A stretch of 64,000 nt of DNA from Apis mellifera (GCF_003254395.2 NC_037642.1:7763736-7827735); one strand, 5' to 3'; positions 48,671 to 61,683 are shown, counted from the stretch's first letter. Notes: a model not told the origin generated them from the letters alone. Translations and numbers: made by a program.

Positions 48671-49630
48671 AAGGAGAAGTATGACATATTTTTGCGAAGC
48701 TCGTGCGCGTGAGCACGCTCGAGCCGCGAGTACGCGTCTACAAGCGTCTAAATATAGAGCGTGACTCACGACGAGGCGCGGATACGAGAGAGGAGAGAAG
48801 AGGAAAGGAGTCGTGCAAAAATACAGAGAGCGGAGTGTCGTCCTCTCCGAGCCTCGTCACGAGGAACTCGCGCGCGTAACCTCGATGCGTCCCCGCATTT
48901 TCTGCGTTCACCTTCGTGTCGCTTTCCGCTTGCCATACCGCTTGTCTTCTTCTCTTTTCGAATTCTCGCCTTCATATCCCTCGCCGCTCATTGGCCAACT
49001 ATTTTCGATGGAAATTTCTTAACGGTCGAATATTTTTCTTCCGCAATTTCGAATTTTTCTTTTTTTTTTTTTGTATCTCGATCAAATTTGTCTCGATACT
49101 CTGATTTTCCACTATCATCGAATTTCAAACGATCCACGTTTTATTAAATTTACATCTGTCGAGAAAATTACACCCACGTAATCGAAAGCGAATAATCCTT
49201 TGATCAGCTTTATAAAAACTCTTAATTCCCAAGAAAATCCCCAGCTTCTCCCGTTTCGAACAACCTCCAATCGTCAAGGAGGAGCACCTCTCAATCGCAC
49301 CCTCCAAGAGCACCCTCTTCTTCTCTCGAGGTATCGTCGAAAGCCAGCAATTCGTAACCCAATTCCCTTTCGAGAACGAAACGAGATCCACCGATGGCGC
49401 ATGTATCCGGTGGTGTATCGTGTGACGCCACGCGCGTACCGCTCGCGACGCGCGGCGAAACGGGTGAGGCGAGACGAGCGGCGATGATGGGGGAGGGTTG
49501 GACTCCTCTGGAAACGCGGAGGAACGGGTTGGCCACGGTTGACCGCGCCGGGAACGGAAACCGCACAACGATTGAATCCTTGGGGGATAAAAACGGGACG
49601 CGCAAGGTGGTCGGTGGTTAAACGCCGGTC

Positions 49631-49655
49631 GGGGGGGAGGGGAGGGGGTTGGGGG
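49631..49655 (+). other. G-quadruplex-forming motif
   Basis: Four G runs of 7, 4, 5 and 5 bases are separated by A, A and TT. Like the motif at 30036, it is on the hth sense strand. Confidence 0.6.
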
Positions 49656-52600
49656 CTGAGTGTTTCTCTTTTTTTATTTTTATTTTTTTTTTTTCGACGC
49701 GCCGAGCGGACTTCATCCTTGGTTTACAAGCGTGCGGTCTACAAAAGAGGTTGCCACGTTGTTAAAACGACCGCAGAGCTCGCCGCCGGGGTCGGGCGGA
49801 TGGAAGCGTGCTCTAGCAACACGCGACGCGTGCTTGAAAAGAGGGTGGCGACGTTGGGCCCAACCCTTTCCCTCGATGGAAATGTTCCGGAATAGAGAAT
49901 CACTTGTGGAGATATTTCGACTCTTCGTTTTTCTTAAAATCTCTTTTAATCGATTCGATCATTATTGAAAAGAGTTAGGAGTGAAGGAAAATATGTATTA
50001 CTTCTATCATCTAAAAACTTTAATCCAAACTGGTTAAGTTGATCTTTGATCCTTTGCTGGGTATAACTGGATAATCTTACGTACATCGACGACACGATTC
50101 GCGAACCATGAAAATATAATTATGGTCAATAAGGGGTTAAAATCGTTACACGATGGATTCAAAATCGATATAATGGATATACCGGTCAGGTTAAATGATC
50201 CGCGACAATCCTCGAGTTGAATCGTTTAACTTCGAGAACCTTTTCCCATGAGATATCAAATCCAATCAATTTTATTATATCGCCATAGTTTCTTTTTTTT
50301 TTTTAATAAAATTTAATTCCTAACGCGCGAATTCCAGCCGCGAAATCAACGAGGCTTGGCGAAACTGTTTATCTGACCTTAAGACAATTACCAGCCGGCC
50401 GAATCACCATATTTATATATCGTGTATTTGCATATTACGTTCAATCGTCCGAATCTCCCTCCAGCGTAGGCCGCATTCCTCCATTTGATAAACCTCGTCG
50501 GCCGTCGTTACGAGAGCTTATTCGAAACTCGAGATGGAAACACACGGGTGTTTCGATAAACGCGTTCGCCTTCCGATGTAATGGCCGACCCGATGGAAAG
50601 TGCACGGCCCTCGATCGATGTATTTCGAAATATCCGCGCTCCTCCTGCTTCCTCCAGACGCGAATAGATAAAGCGTTGGAAGGAAGGGGTCATTTGCCCG
50701 AGGAGGAGCAGTGGTGATCACAGGTCCGCGAAAACAAATTGCTCGCGGTTTCGAAATACGGAAGGCGAAACGATAACCGAAAGACAAAGTTCACCCGCGC
50801 CTCCTCCTGAGATAACATCCGGCATCGACCCAAGATAAGTCGTCGAACTCTAACGTAAGCGCGTGAACGCTCTCTCTCTCTCTCTCTCTCTCGCTCTCTC
50901 TCTTTCGCTTTCGAGAGAGAGAAGAGCGTGTTAGAGAGCGACGTCGTCCTCCTGCGTGTAAACGAGGTACGAGGTAATCTTATAAAGCATCGATTTTACG
51001 AGAGGGTAATTTCGCGAGAGGAAGGGTACCTTGTTCTTCTTGTGCTCTGTAGATTTGGAAAAGAGGAGAGAGAGAGAGAGAAAAAAGGTAGGAGCTAAAA
51101 TTCCTCGAAATTGCAAGGTGGAGGAGCAGGGAGGGAAGGAAACGAAAAACCGCTTTCGAGTTTTATCGGGGCGAGATAAAGGAATCAATTACACCGGAAA
51201 GTGGACTTGTTCGGACGAGATTGTGTATCTGTGGATTTGTAAAAATGTGGTTTATAGCTACAGTAAACATATGCGCGAGTTATGGCCAACCCGTTATCTG
51301 GGAACAAATGTTCTAACGAATTCTTCGGCTTTCTGGTTCACCGGGAGAAGGAATTTTGGTTTGATCTACGCTCCAGTAGACGAGGAGATCGAAATTGAAA
51401 CACGGCTATTTCTCTTCTAAATGATACCATTGATCCACGATAAGAAAATTTTGGACAAAAGAAGGAGCCTATTTTCGTTGTTTTTCGAGTGAATACGTGT
51501 AAAATGATACATGCTTTCTCCTTTCTTTTCTATTCGTTACTTGTTGCATTGCATAGAGCCAACTAAAGACAAATCTACTATAAACAAAGATTTTTTTATT
51601 TAACCTTGTAATTCCAGAAATAGAATTTTTAAAAAACCTGGTATCGACACGATCCTCGGTTCCTAGAATCCTCCAAAAAAAAAAAAGAAAAAAAAAAGAA
51701 AGAAAAAAGAAAAAAGAAGAAAGTTACCATTTCGCCTAAATATTCACATCCTCCACGCAACATCGATTCCCCGAACACGAACACCAGAGTCTCAGTTTTC
51801 CACCGACTGCTTACGTCTTCGAAGTAGCGTGTGGCAACGCAAGAAACTCCGAAAACCGCAAAGTACGGTCGTAAATGGTGGGTCTCGTGCGCGTTTTCAG
51901 CAAGGGGCGCGAGAGAAGGCTGAGATCATCACGCGTTGAATAAGACGCGAGAATACGAAGATGGGAGGGAAAGACGAGGACGGGGATACGCGCGGGGTGT
52001 TCCACCGGCGGGGTTTGATATTTTTTGCCTTTGGCCGCCCCTCGTCGACGTCGCCGTGACTTTTATTGCGTGTACGGCGTAAACGCGACGTCAAGAGCCG
52101 TGGCTTTATCTCTCATTCGGCTCGAACCGCCGCTGGTTAACGAGTCGATGCGCCATCTGGCCGCGTCGTCTGGTAGCCAAACGATCGTCCGAAATCGGGA
52201 GTGATTCCTTCCGCCATTCTTTCGTTCCATCGTGAATGATTCTCGATCTTGGTTTTCAATCATTGATCATCGTATTGATCACGATATCAACGCGTTAGAT
52301 GGAAATTATCTGTCGCGAGATTCGTGGAAGAAACTTAAACTCGACGAGATTCCCTTTTACTTAGGTTGCGGTATCGAGGGTGGTGCTCTGCGGTCGAAAG
52401 AAAAGAACATCGGCGGCTGAACGAGGTATTCCTTGGAATTGTACGCCGGCTTGTTTCTGGAACAGATGTTACGGGTGTGTGGCTGCTCCCATAAACACGC
52501 TCTTTCGAAAGATATCGGCCTTCTCCCTCCCTTCCCTCCCCGGCCTGCTTGCGGATAAACTTGACCCTTTATAGCTTCTTTAAATTGAAGCAAGAAGCTT

Positions 52601-55600
52601 CGAATGAAGGTACGAATGAAAGTGGATATATATATTATATTACGATCTTGAGAAGAAAAAAAAATTGGAAGCTGATTAATTGATTTCAACGCAAGATTTT
52701 ATGAATTAAATCTTGAAAAGGGAAAAGAAACGTTAGAAATGTTTCTTGTTAATAATTTATCTTATAGGTATTATACTTACACGAAGGAAAAGGATAATGA
52801 TAGTTTATCGATTGCACGGGGACTTATTGGCTCGGAGAGGAGGTGGTCTGGTCCCGAAAAAGAAGAGCCCGAAGAATGGGTGGAAACTCGGTAATAATGA
52901 AACTCACTGATGTGTATGATTGAAAACGGCGGGGACCCGGTGAAATGGTTCAGCGTGGAGGGTCGAAGTCGAGGAAGGGACGTGGCGCGCCATTACCGTC
53001 CCCGTAATGCCGTTACGTAATTGCGTTTTTCTCCGCGCTTATCGCGCCATTTTTCGCGAGTCTCCCGCGAATGCCTTTCATTTGAATAAATGTCTTGGAT
53101 TAACTACGTTCCCCCTCCCCCCATTGTTTAATTCGAAATTGAATACTTGTTACCTATATTCCTAAAAAGTATTTTAAAAAATACGATAGTAGTTTTCTTT
53201 CTTTACAATAATTATTCTCGAAAGTATATTCTCTTTCTCTCTCTCTTTCCACTTTCTGCTTGGACTATAATTATTAACGAGGATGATTTGTACGAAAGAT
53301 TTACATTGAAATTTCAATTTATTATAAGATCGGATACTTTTGAAATCACGACGATCGACGAGTTGATTTAAAACACAAAAGTGTTTACAAAAGTTCATTC
53401 ATCAAAGGATTAGATTAAAAAGAAGAGAGAAAGGAAAATAATATAACTGCGAAATATCGTCACGATAAGTTTCCATTTCAAGTATGCGACGAGGATGATA
53501 TCGGATCAACCGGGTAATACACTTCTTACCCGCGAGAAATTTTTTTTCTCGGTAAGAAACGGATGCTCGCGGATTTACGGTGTCCGGTGGAGGAAAAAGA
53601 AGTCGAAAGTCGTGTTCCCCGCGCGGAAGGAGAATTTCATTAGTCACCGGTCTTTTTCGCCGGGCTTGTTTCGTCGAGCCGATTTAACGCGCTCGACGAG
53701 AAAAAAAGGAGAGACGTCGGTGGTGGTCACGGCTCGTTTCCCTCGATTGATTCGTGACAAGGCGCGAACGGGACAAGGCCGGCCGCTAAACACCTTCGCG
53801 CGATTCCCGCGAGTAAACGCCGCTTTACCCCGTTTCGTCTCGGAATATCAAAACCTTTCGCGCTTTTACAAGCCGTTTAATATTTCGCCCGTTTTTCGAT
53901 CGGCCAAACACTACTCCCTCTCGTTCCCTTCCTGGAAAAACGTATTCGAACCACCTTCTGCCTACCTCACCCTTTTTTCGTGAGAAACATTCGAAAATTT
54001 CTCTCGAATTTTTTTTTCCCCCACCTTTTTTTCCTTCGATAAAATTCCGAATCTTAAATATCACAGAAATTTTTGTATATATCATCGATTGCCATTCTAG
54101 AAATAATTAAGGGCCACCCTCTTTTCTTCTCCTTAAGAAGAGAGCAAGGGTGGAGCGAATTGGTGGGTGGGCAGCGATGGAAAAGTGGCGGAACGAGAGG
54201 ATCCCCGTGACTCGTGACGGATTCCCGCGATCCGTCACATGCAGATCCCTTCCATTCGATGCCCTTGCGGCCTCTTACACAACTTTCCATCCCGATACAA
54301 TGAGAAAAGGGGGGAGGCAGAGCAGCTCACCACCCAGTCTCTGGCCACGCATCAATGCTCTCTTTAAATCGACCTGCTTCTTCTCTTCTTCTCGCCCTCT
54401 TGTCTGCCCCCTTCCTCCTTTTTTCCCCATTCGAGGTGAATGGTTCGAATGTCGAGGGGAGATAGGGGGGGCTAAAGCAGGGGGCGAAAGGGGGTTGCCG
54501 ATACCAGGGGGGCGCTTAGAAGTATCTCCCTGCCCGCCTGCGAACGTTGCATTGTGTCACTTCTTCATTCATTCCTGATTTTGCGGTCGGCTTGCGTGGC
54601 GAATCCGCAAAAACTCCTCGACCCCCCGCCTCCCCCTTCCTCCTTCCTCCACCGAATTTCGCCCTCTCTGTCGCTCCACAGATTCGTTCGCGCTCTCCTC
54701 TTGTTCCTACGCTGCTGTTGCTGCTCTTCCTTCGACTCGACCTCCCCCCTGGAAAGCTTCTTTTTTTCTATGCGAGAACTGTCGCACGTTAGAGAGTCGC
54801 TGATGTTACTTCATCATCTGTATCGTGCTCTCTTTAGTTAAAATATTCTTATCTAGCATTTTTTAAAGATTTTTTAAAGATTCTATAACGAAGCATTGTA
54901 AGTTTCGATAATCTAATTATATAATTCTTATAAAAAGAATTATTCTCAGACAACAATTGATGTCTACGTATACAGATATCTTTTAGACTTTTAGTTGTAG
55001 AAAAGATTACTATGAAAACCATGAATTAATCGATTGGCATTTATTCTCATTGGAAACTTGGAAAGATTCATCGATCGAAGAAATTCTCGTTTGAATTGCA
55101 AGTAAGATTCAAGGTGATTCGATCGATTTTCCATCATCATATGTCATCGATTCATGTGATCTTTGTTGGATCCCTTCTTCCCATCCCCGCAATAAAATAG
55201 GAGGACGAAACGAGGGCACGGAGGGAAGCTTGGAAGCGGGCAACGATGTTTGTTGTGTCGAGTAATCGAGCGTCGCTCGAGTGGACGCTCGCCAGGTTTG
55301 CTTTTGCTGTGAAAACAAACTGTGAATCTGGTCGGGGCACGGTGGTGTTTCTCTGGTGAGGAGGGAGGTCCCCTCGAAGGGGACAACTGCCTCGTGATTG
55401 GGTCCATTCAGGCTTTTCAAATGCGCAGGCGATCCTTTCCGATCGTGGGAGACACTGTCTTCTGACTGTCACGAAATTCCTTCGTCTCCTCCTCGTCCGA
55501 GAACTCGTTTCTCGCGTTGGAAATTTTTCTCTTTTTTTAGAGATATAGATAATTTTTATTCCGTGCAACTTTTTCATCGAGAATTCCAATCGAGAATTTG

Positions 55601-55820
55601 GATAACAGTCGATATATTTCAGAATTGGATCTTTCAATTAATTCCTTCTTGATTGATCGTGCTATTAGTGAAGGTAAAATATTTCGACGATGAAAAGCGT
55701 CATTTCGTGTAATTTTTTTTTCTTTATATTATAATTGGCTTTAGAGTTTTATTAGAAAAGTGTTATCATATTTGTTTATCCATCCATAGTGATCTCGGGT
55801 ATTGGATCTGAAAGGAAAAA
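49656..55820. other. Non-coding block
   Basis: No exon is recognised. 50320-50820 is repeat-free with an exact octamer ATTTGCAT (50426-50433) and CTGACCTTAAG, a nuclear-receptor-like word. 51420-51760 and 52600-52800 are AT-rich. 51672-51722 is an A-rich purine tract. 53490-54600 is mixed and CpG-rich. Confidence 0.45.
50870..50928. repeat. CT tract with a GA/CT imperfect inverted repeat
   Basis: A CT run (50870-50892) is followed by a CT-rich arm and a GA-rich arm around a short CTTTC centre (to 50928). The arms pair with one indel and one mismatch, so the tract can form a hairpin. Confidence 0.75.
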
Positions 55821-55905
55821 AAATTTATGTATTAAAATTGTTTAGCAAGAAGATTAATAAACATAAAAGTACAAGAAATTTACATATTAAAATTGTTCGG
55901 TAAAA
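55821..55905. repeat. Short diverged tandem duplication, period 55 bp
   Basis: AAATTTATGTATTAAAATTGTTTAG recurs with changes as AAATTTACATATTAAAATTGTTCGG (listed as two variants of one AT-rich unit). Each copy is followed by a similar A/G-rich run. Confidence 0.6.
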
Positions 55906-57308
55906 AGAATATGAAGCGAATTTTTCCTTTTCTCTTCTCTCTCCTTCTGCGCTTCAAGATTAATACGCGTTATAAAAAAGAAAAAATTAAAAAATAAGAA
56001 AAAGAGAGAGAGAGATAAAGAGAAATAAAAAACGCATTTGTAATTAAATCGCGAAGCAAAGTCAGAATAATTGACATCTTTATAACGAGCATGAAAAATA
56101 CAGGATTACATCGTTGACAACGCTTGTTTTTGCGGTAATTATTTAATGAACTTTCGAATATTCATCGGAATATTTTGTAATAATAGCCGAGTCGACGATG
56201 TTCTCCCGAGGAAAAAAAAATAGAGTACATTCTAAGCGCGATTACGTTCATTAACATTGCTAATCGCATTTTTTCCCCGCGCTTCATTAATTCACAATGG
56301 ACACTTCTCGATGAATACTTGTGTCAACATCCGTCATTACGCGGATGCTTCTCTTGCCGATTCACATCTTTCGAGTAAATTTCGAGCGTTATTCAGCGGA
56401 GAAGGAAAAAATCGACGATCTCAATTTCGAAAAATTTAAGATCGCGATCAATTCTATTCCACTTTAAACGTTTTTTTCTTTTTTTTCATCCGAATCGCGT
56501 TTTAATATAAGGCAAAAAAATATGATTTAATACTTACATGCAAATACTTTGCTATTAATATAAAAATATAGATCTTCCATGGATCGTTAAATCGCGTATC
56601 GATCGATTCGAATGATTTATAAGTGACCTATCGTTTGCATCTCATTGATCTCCATTTATATCATTCGAATATATAAAGAATATATCTCAGTATTAGAACT
56701 GAGTGAGCGAATTATACCGTAGATTCTCTCCTCTGATTTACACGATATTTTGGATAAACCAATCTATGATTCGATAACAATAATACCTAATAATAGTAAA
56801 AATATTAATACAGTAACGCCGTATAATATCGTTAATTCTTTCCACTACGCAGAGATTATCACATTATCTCTGACCAAACACTTCACTCGATCTACAAGCG
56901 AAACAAAATCGAAACGAAAAAAAGAATAAAATCTGATTAATTATAAATTCACGTAATCTATTCTTACGCTCTTCTTCTCACATCGGTGAACCTCCCTCGC
57001 AACAATTTTCTCATCATTCACTCCTCCTTCCTCCCGCACCCCTACATCACTTAACATCCCTTAAAATACACCGAGGGCAAAGACGAGCGAGATTCCAGCA
57101 CGAGGCTTACCGCAGAGTACAACAAGCGGTAGAAAATCCTCGCCGCGTCACAGAGTTTCCGCTCTGGCATTCACGGGGAGCGGCCTCTCGCAACCCTCTC
57201 TCACCCTGGGACACCGCGATAAGAATGAAACGGCGGGGCTCACAATGAAGGTGTCGTTGCAGGAAATTATACAGCAGTTAGACGAGTCGGCCTCTCCCTT
57301 CTCTCTCC

Positions 57309-57326
57309 CTCTCTCTCTCTCTCTCT
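57309..57326. repeat. (CT)9 microsatellite
   Basis: A CT run within a longer impure pyrimidine tract (57290-57335). Confidence 0.93.
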
Positions 57327-58304
57327 TTCTCTCGTCGTCTCTGGTCGCGAGCAATTGTCTCCTACGCCGGTATTGTCTTCAACGGAACTCACAGCCTCTC
57401 CCTCTCCTCCTCTCTTTCTCTCTCCAGGGACCTAACGAACCGCTTGTCTGACACCGAGCGGCACAATGAGAGATCTAATCGCGGGTAAAGTGCTTAATAT
57501 CTTAAGGTCGGCCGAGAGAGAGAGCTACCTTCCACACCCCTTGGGGGGTGGCCTAGGAAAGGGGGGCGCACTTGTAGCCGCGCGAAGATTTCCACTCGGT
57601 TATGCCGCGGGATATCTGATGGAGAGGACGCTTTTGAAGAGTGACAGCCGGCGAACTTTGGCGAAGTTGCAGGTGTCTTGAGAAGGATAGATAAACGCGC
57701 GACCTTGAGATCGCGGTGAAATGAATGGATTTTTAGAGGGGTGGTTTTTTGGGTTGGGGGAGGCGTGAAATATTTAAGGAATTATTCATCAAGGGCGATT
57801 TTGATCTCTGGTGGAATCAAATCTTCAGAGATGTTTTTATTTCTTTTTTTTTTTTTCTCCTTTCTTATAAACGTTAATTGTTCGGGTAAAAATAGAATCG
57901 ATGATGTATCGCGTCGATGAAGGATGAGATAACGTTTCTCCTCCGATTAAAGATTAAGAAGAAAAAAGGCACGTCTCGTTTGTGAAAATATTTATACGTT
58001 TTGAATAATCGAATAATCGCGCGCCAACGTTTAATTCCATTTATCGCGCGGAAACAGGAAGAAACCGTGAGTTGAACCGTCATTCACAAACGCATCTCGG
58101 TAATTAAACGACTTAAAAAGGGGGAAAACAGCGAAGCCGCGAGTCATCGACCACGACCTCGCGCAAGAAGCGGAACCCCGTTGCAAAAAAGGCGGCCAAG
58201 ATGATCCTTCTGATTACGTTTACATAGATTGCAATCAGGAGTCCGCGAATTCATCGACAAAGAGCGCTTAATGATCGCGCAATAAATGGTCTTCCTTCTT
58301 TTTT

Positions 58305-58326
58305 TTCTTCTTCTTCTTCTTCTTCT
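58305..58326. repeat. (TTC)7 microsatellite
   Basis: TTC units between two T runs. Confidence 0.92.
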
Positions 58327-59251
58327 TTTTTCCATTCCATTCGTTAATTACCCGCCCAGTTTCTTTTCTCAATTCCGTGCCCTTTCACGAAGGAAAGCAA
58401 GAAGAAAAGCAAAGCAGGCAGATGCGTTCACGCACAGGAAAACAGTGACTTGTAATATCGGGGACCAGCCAACGGGACCAGCCAAGATGAGAAGAAAGGC
58501 GGAGAAAGGAGGAGGAGACGGAGGAGGAGGAAAGAGGGGAAGGGAAGTAGTTTCGTGCCTACACCTGCCGCCTTGGCAAATGAACCCTTTTGTCTCTACT
58601 CGCCGAGTCATTAGGTGTGTAGCTGGAGGCCAGCGCGCGGAAGGGTTGAACCTGACCGAGAGTGATAAAAAGCAGGGAGGAGGGGGGAAGGGGTGTAAAT
58701 CGCGAGCGTTGCACTCTCTGATCCGCTCGTCGACGGATTGCCGACGGTTGACCCGTCGTATCGTAATGGCGGATTTGCGCCGAGAAATTACCCCTGACGG
58801 ACGGATCCCCGTTTCAATCCACTATTTTTAGAGCATCCTTGGTCGAGTTGCAGAGAGTTAGGGATGTTTATTCTGTGGAATCGAACGCGTCTGAACATAT
58901 TGATCTTGGGGATCGAGGGATCAAAGTTAGTTACACAGATCACGGATTGAAATTCTCCTTCGATTCGCCTCTATATCCGCGTCTACCGATGCGAGCAATA
59001 ATTGACGAATATTTATCAAAATTATTCTATCAATAGTCGTCGTATACAACTTTGCTACACGATCGAAACCGTGTGGTTCACGTGGACCGAAAAATTCTCT
59101 CTCCCTTCTCTTATCTCTCCGCGGCAACCACGACGGGGGGGAAGGAAAAAGCGTTTCCAGAGAAGAGACGAGAGGTCGTTTCGATGGAATATAACCCGCT
59201 TGTTGTAGCCTTGTATGCCTAATATCGTAACCATATAATGATACGTGGAGG

Positions 59252-59268
59252 GAGAGAGAGAGAGAGAG
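59252..59268. repeat. (GA)8 microsatellite
   Basis: A GA run followed by GGA-rich purines up to a Pho-like word. Confidence 0.93.
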
Positions 59269-59292
59269 GAGGATGGAAGAAAAGGAGGGAGG

Positions 59293-59301
59293 AAGATGGC
59301 G
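59293..59301. promoter_or_regulatory. Pho/YY1-type word beside a GA tract
   Basis: AAGATGGCG is the reverse-orientation Pho/YY1 word, lying 25 bases after a GA tract. The pairing resembles that at 38.6-38.9 kb. Confidence 0.22.
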
Positions 59302-59748
59302 CGGAGAGAAGGCGTGTTGCGCGTATGCAAAATGCGCGTCGAAAGAAATGGATGGGTGTCTGGTGGGACGCGCGCGTGTATGCAAAAATTCTGGTTTTCG
59401 GCCGGCCTCCTCGCTTCCTCCTCCTTTTGCTTCCTTTCTTTTTTTCTTTTCCTCGCCGCGTCCTAGATCCCGGCCAACCCCCTGTCGCCCGATCCTCTCT
59501 CGTTTCTTCACCTCCTCCGACTTTGAATTTGCAATTCAACGAGCCCCTCGTACCACAGAGCACGCGTACGCGGGCCGATCCTCTCGCGATCTCGCGCGAT
59601 GCACGCGTCGCATAATGAATAATAATCGCACGTAACGTGGAAAGTGGCACGCCACGGGGGATGCACCGTCATCGTGCCGCTCTTCCTCGATCTATCGACC
59701 ACCACCTCTTCGCTTCTTTCTTTCTTCGCTTTCCGCGCGACTATCTCC

Positions 59749-59753
<5 letters not shown>

Positions 59754-59779
<26 letters not shown>
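59754..59779. repeat. (CT)13 microsatellite
   Basis: An uninterrupted CT run followed by impure CT sequence to about 59810. Confidence 0.95.
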
Positions 59780-61267
59780 CCTTCCTTTTTCTCTCTCTCT
59801 TTCTCTCGCTTATCGTTGTTCGCTTTCGAGCGCGCGGTTTTATTGCCTTCTTTTTTAATATGCCACGAACTGAGACACCCACCGCGATGGTATGAAATTG
59901 AACCTTAAATATTCTATGGAGTGGCAACGCCGTGAGAATGAAGGGGGTCGCGGCCTCTCCCTCTCTCTTTGATACAGTTATATAAAGCATCGTTACGAGG
60001 ACGGACGACGACTTTATATTGCCATCTTCGCGGCGAGTTATCCTCCCTACCGAGAATCCTAACTTTATTAACGGTTACCCGCACCCTGGTGCGGGTCGAG
60101 GTAAGAAGGTTTCCTGGTCGGTTACTCCTCGCCGGGGGGATGATCTTTTTTAAACTTCTAGTTTAAATCTTTCCGTTTCCCCTGTTTATTATCTCGTGGT
60201 GGCCTTCCTTTATTAGCAATAAATATCGATTAGAGATATATCTAGAATCGTTCAACTTGAGACGCAATACGCACACGTTTTACACGCACAATTTAACGTT
60301 TGAAATATTTTATCCCTCCTCCTAGAAAAAAAGAGATCGATCGTCTCTCAAACCGGTAGATTAACACTTCGAGAGAAAAACGATAATAAATACCCTCGAT
60401 CTTGATCCGACTCGACGAAGATGAGAAACGTCGACAGTCGATTAACGCGACACGTTCCACCCCCTTATCGATGGTCCACGGAGGAGAAAGCCTTAATTTC
60501 GCGCGGCGCGATTAAAGTCTGTTCTCCTTCGAGGTGGAAAAAAAAAAAAAGAAAGAAAAAAGAAAATTCCCTCCTCTGCCATTCATCGGCTCTGTTTACA
60601 CGAGGGCGCGGCACCGAGTAATTTCTTTATTTCTTTCTCAGGCGGGAGTGCAAGGGAGTGGAACCCTCCTCTCGCCCGGTCTTGCCTTCGCGCCACCATT
60701 TGTTTTTATCAGAGGCTCCCGGGGGACGTTAACAGCCACCTGCCGGTTATCAAACCCTCCTTTCCACCCCCGTTCTCGTTTTCACAGGGACCGCGGGCCG
60801 AGGCGGGCGGCTTCGTCTCCTTTGGGGGGGAGGAGGGAAGGGGGAGGACCCAAGGAAGACTGGAAAAAGGAGCTCCGGGAAAAAAGGCTTTCGTTCGAAA
60901 GAGGCGAGGGGAAAAAATGGCACGCGTGTCACACGTCGCGCTTCCCATGATTACGTTATTTCCTCGCGACTCGCATTTATTATTCACATCCCACCCCCGA
61001 CTCCTTCTCTCTCTCTCGTCTCTCCACTCTTTTGCTCCCAAAGTCTGGCCGACATAACTTTGCCCTTGTCAAATTGGAAGCGGGCTCGAGTTACGTGGTA
61101 AGCTCTCTCTCTCTCTCCTTCCTTTCGCGTTGAAAGTGAAAAGAGGGATTTAATAATCGATGCGAGTTCACGGTTTACGAAGACGATGGCAATCGAAATA
61201 GCAACGAGAGGGGAAGGGAAGGGGGGATTTCGTTCGAGCAACAGCGTTGGGCAATTAATAATAAAGT

Positions 61268-61308
61268 TAAGTAATTACTTATTAAAATGGTTTGAGTAAC
61301 ATTTACTC
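61268..61308. promoter_or_regulatory. Two adjacent palindromes, TAATTA-centred and GTAA/TTAC
   Basis: TAAGTAATTACTTA (61268-61281) is a perfect 14-bp palindrome centred on the homeodomain core TAATTA. Thirteen bases later GAGTAA-CAT-TTACTC (61294-61308) is a second perfect inverted repeat. They share the GTAA/TTAC element. This may be a homeodomain-dimer element, but the call rests on symmetry alone. Confidence 0.28.
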
Positions 61309-61645
61309 GATATAATACCTATTATCCATTTTTTATATAACCTCGACCGTTACAATTGATTTATTGTTATATTTTGTACGATAAATTATGAAAGTAACGT
61401 CAAACTGTTAAACTTTGCCCACCACTGGTTCACGTAATTGGATTCTCATAAATAATCGATAAGGATTTTATGAATAGTCAATTATGTTTACCTTTCCATC
61501 TTCGATTTCGTTCGAGGAAGATAGAAAGAGTCGATCCAAGGGCTAAATGATCGAAAGTTAAGAGTAAAGCATTTGGTTTACTCGCAGCATGGTTTAATTT
61601 ACCCGAGAAACTTGTGAATTTGCTTTGTTCGAATAATCATCATCG

Positions 61646-61683
<38 letters not shown>

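Larger units (their letters stand above)
46194..49630. other. Non-coding block, GC-richer
   Basis: No exon is recognised. Long opposite-strand frames around 46617-47222 and 47440-48052 run through CT, GA and GGA repeats and are judged spurious. 48230-48530 is AT-rich. Confidence 0.45.
55906..61267. other. Non-coding block
   Basis: No exon is recognised. 55920-56980 is AT-rich. 57000-57700 and 58400-59650 are GC-richer with CT, CTT and GA repeats. 60440-60950 is GC- and CpG-rich. A good acceptor-like tract ends at 60641, but no recognisable protein follows. Confidence 0.45.

Noticed and set aside
58286..60950. Several frames of 120-190 codons on both strands
   Set aside because: Low-complexity residues from CTT, GA and CT repeats. 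The acceptor-like tract ending at 60641 leads into no recognisable protein.
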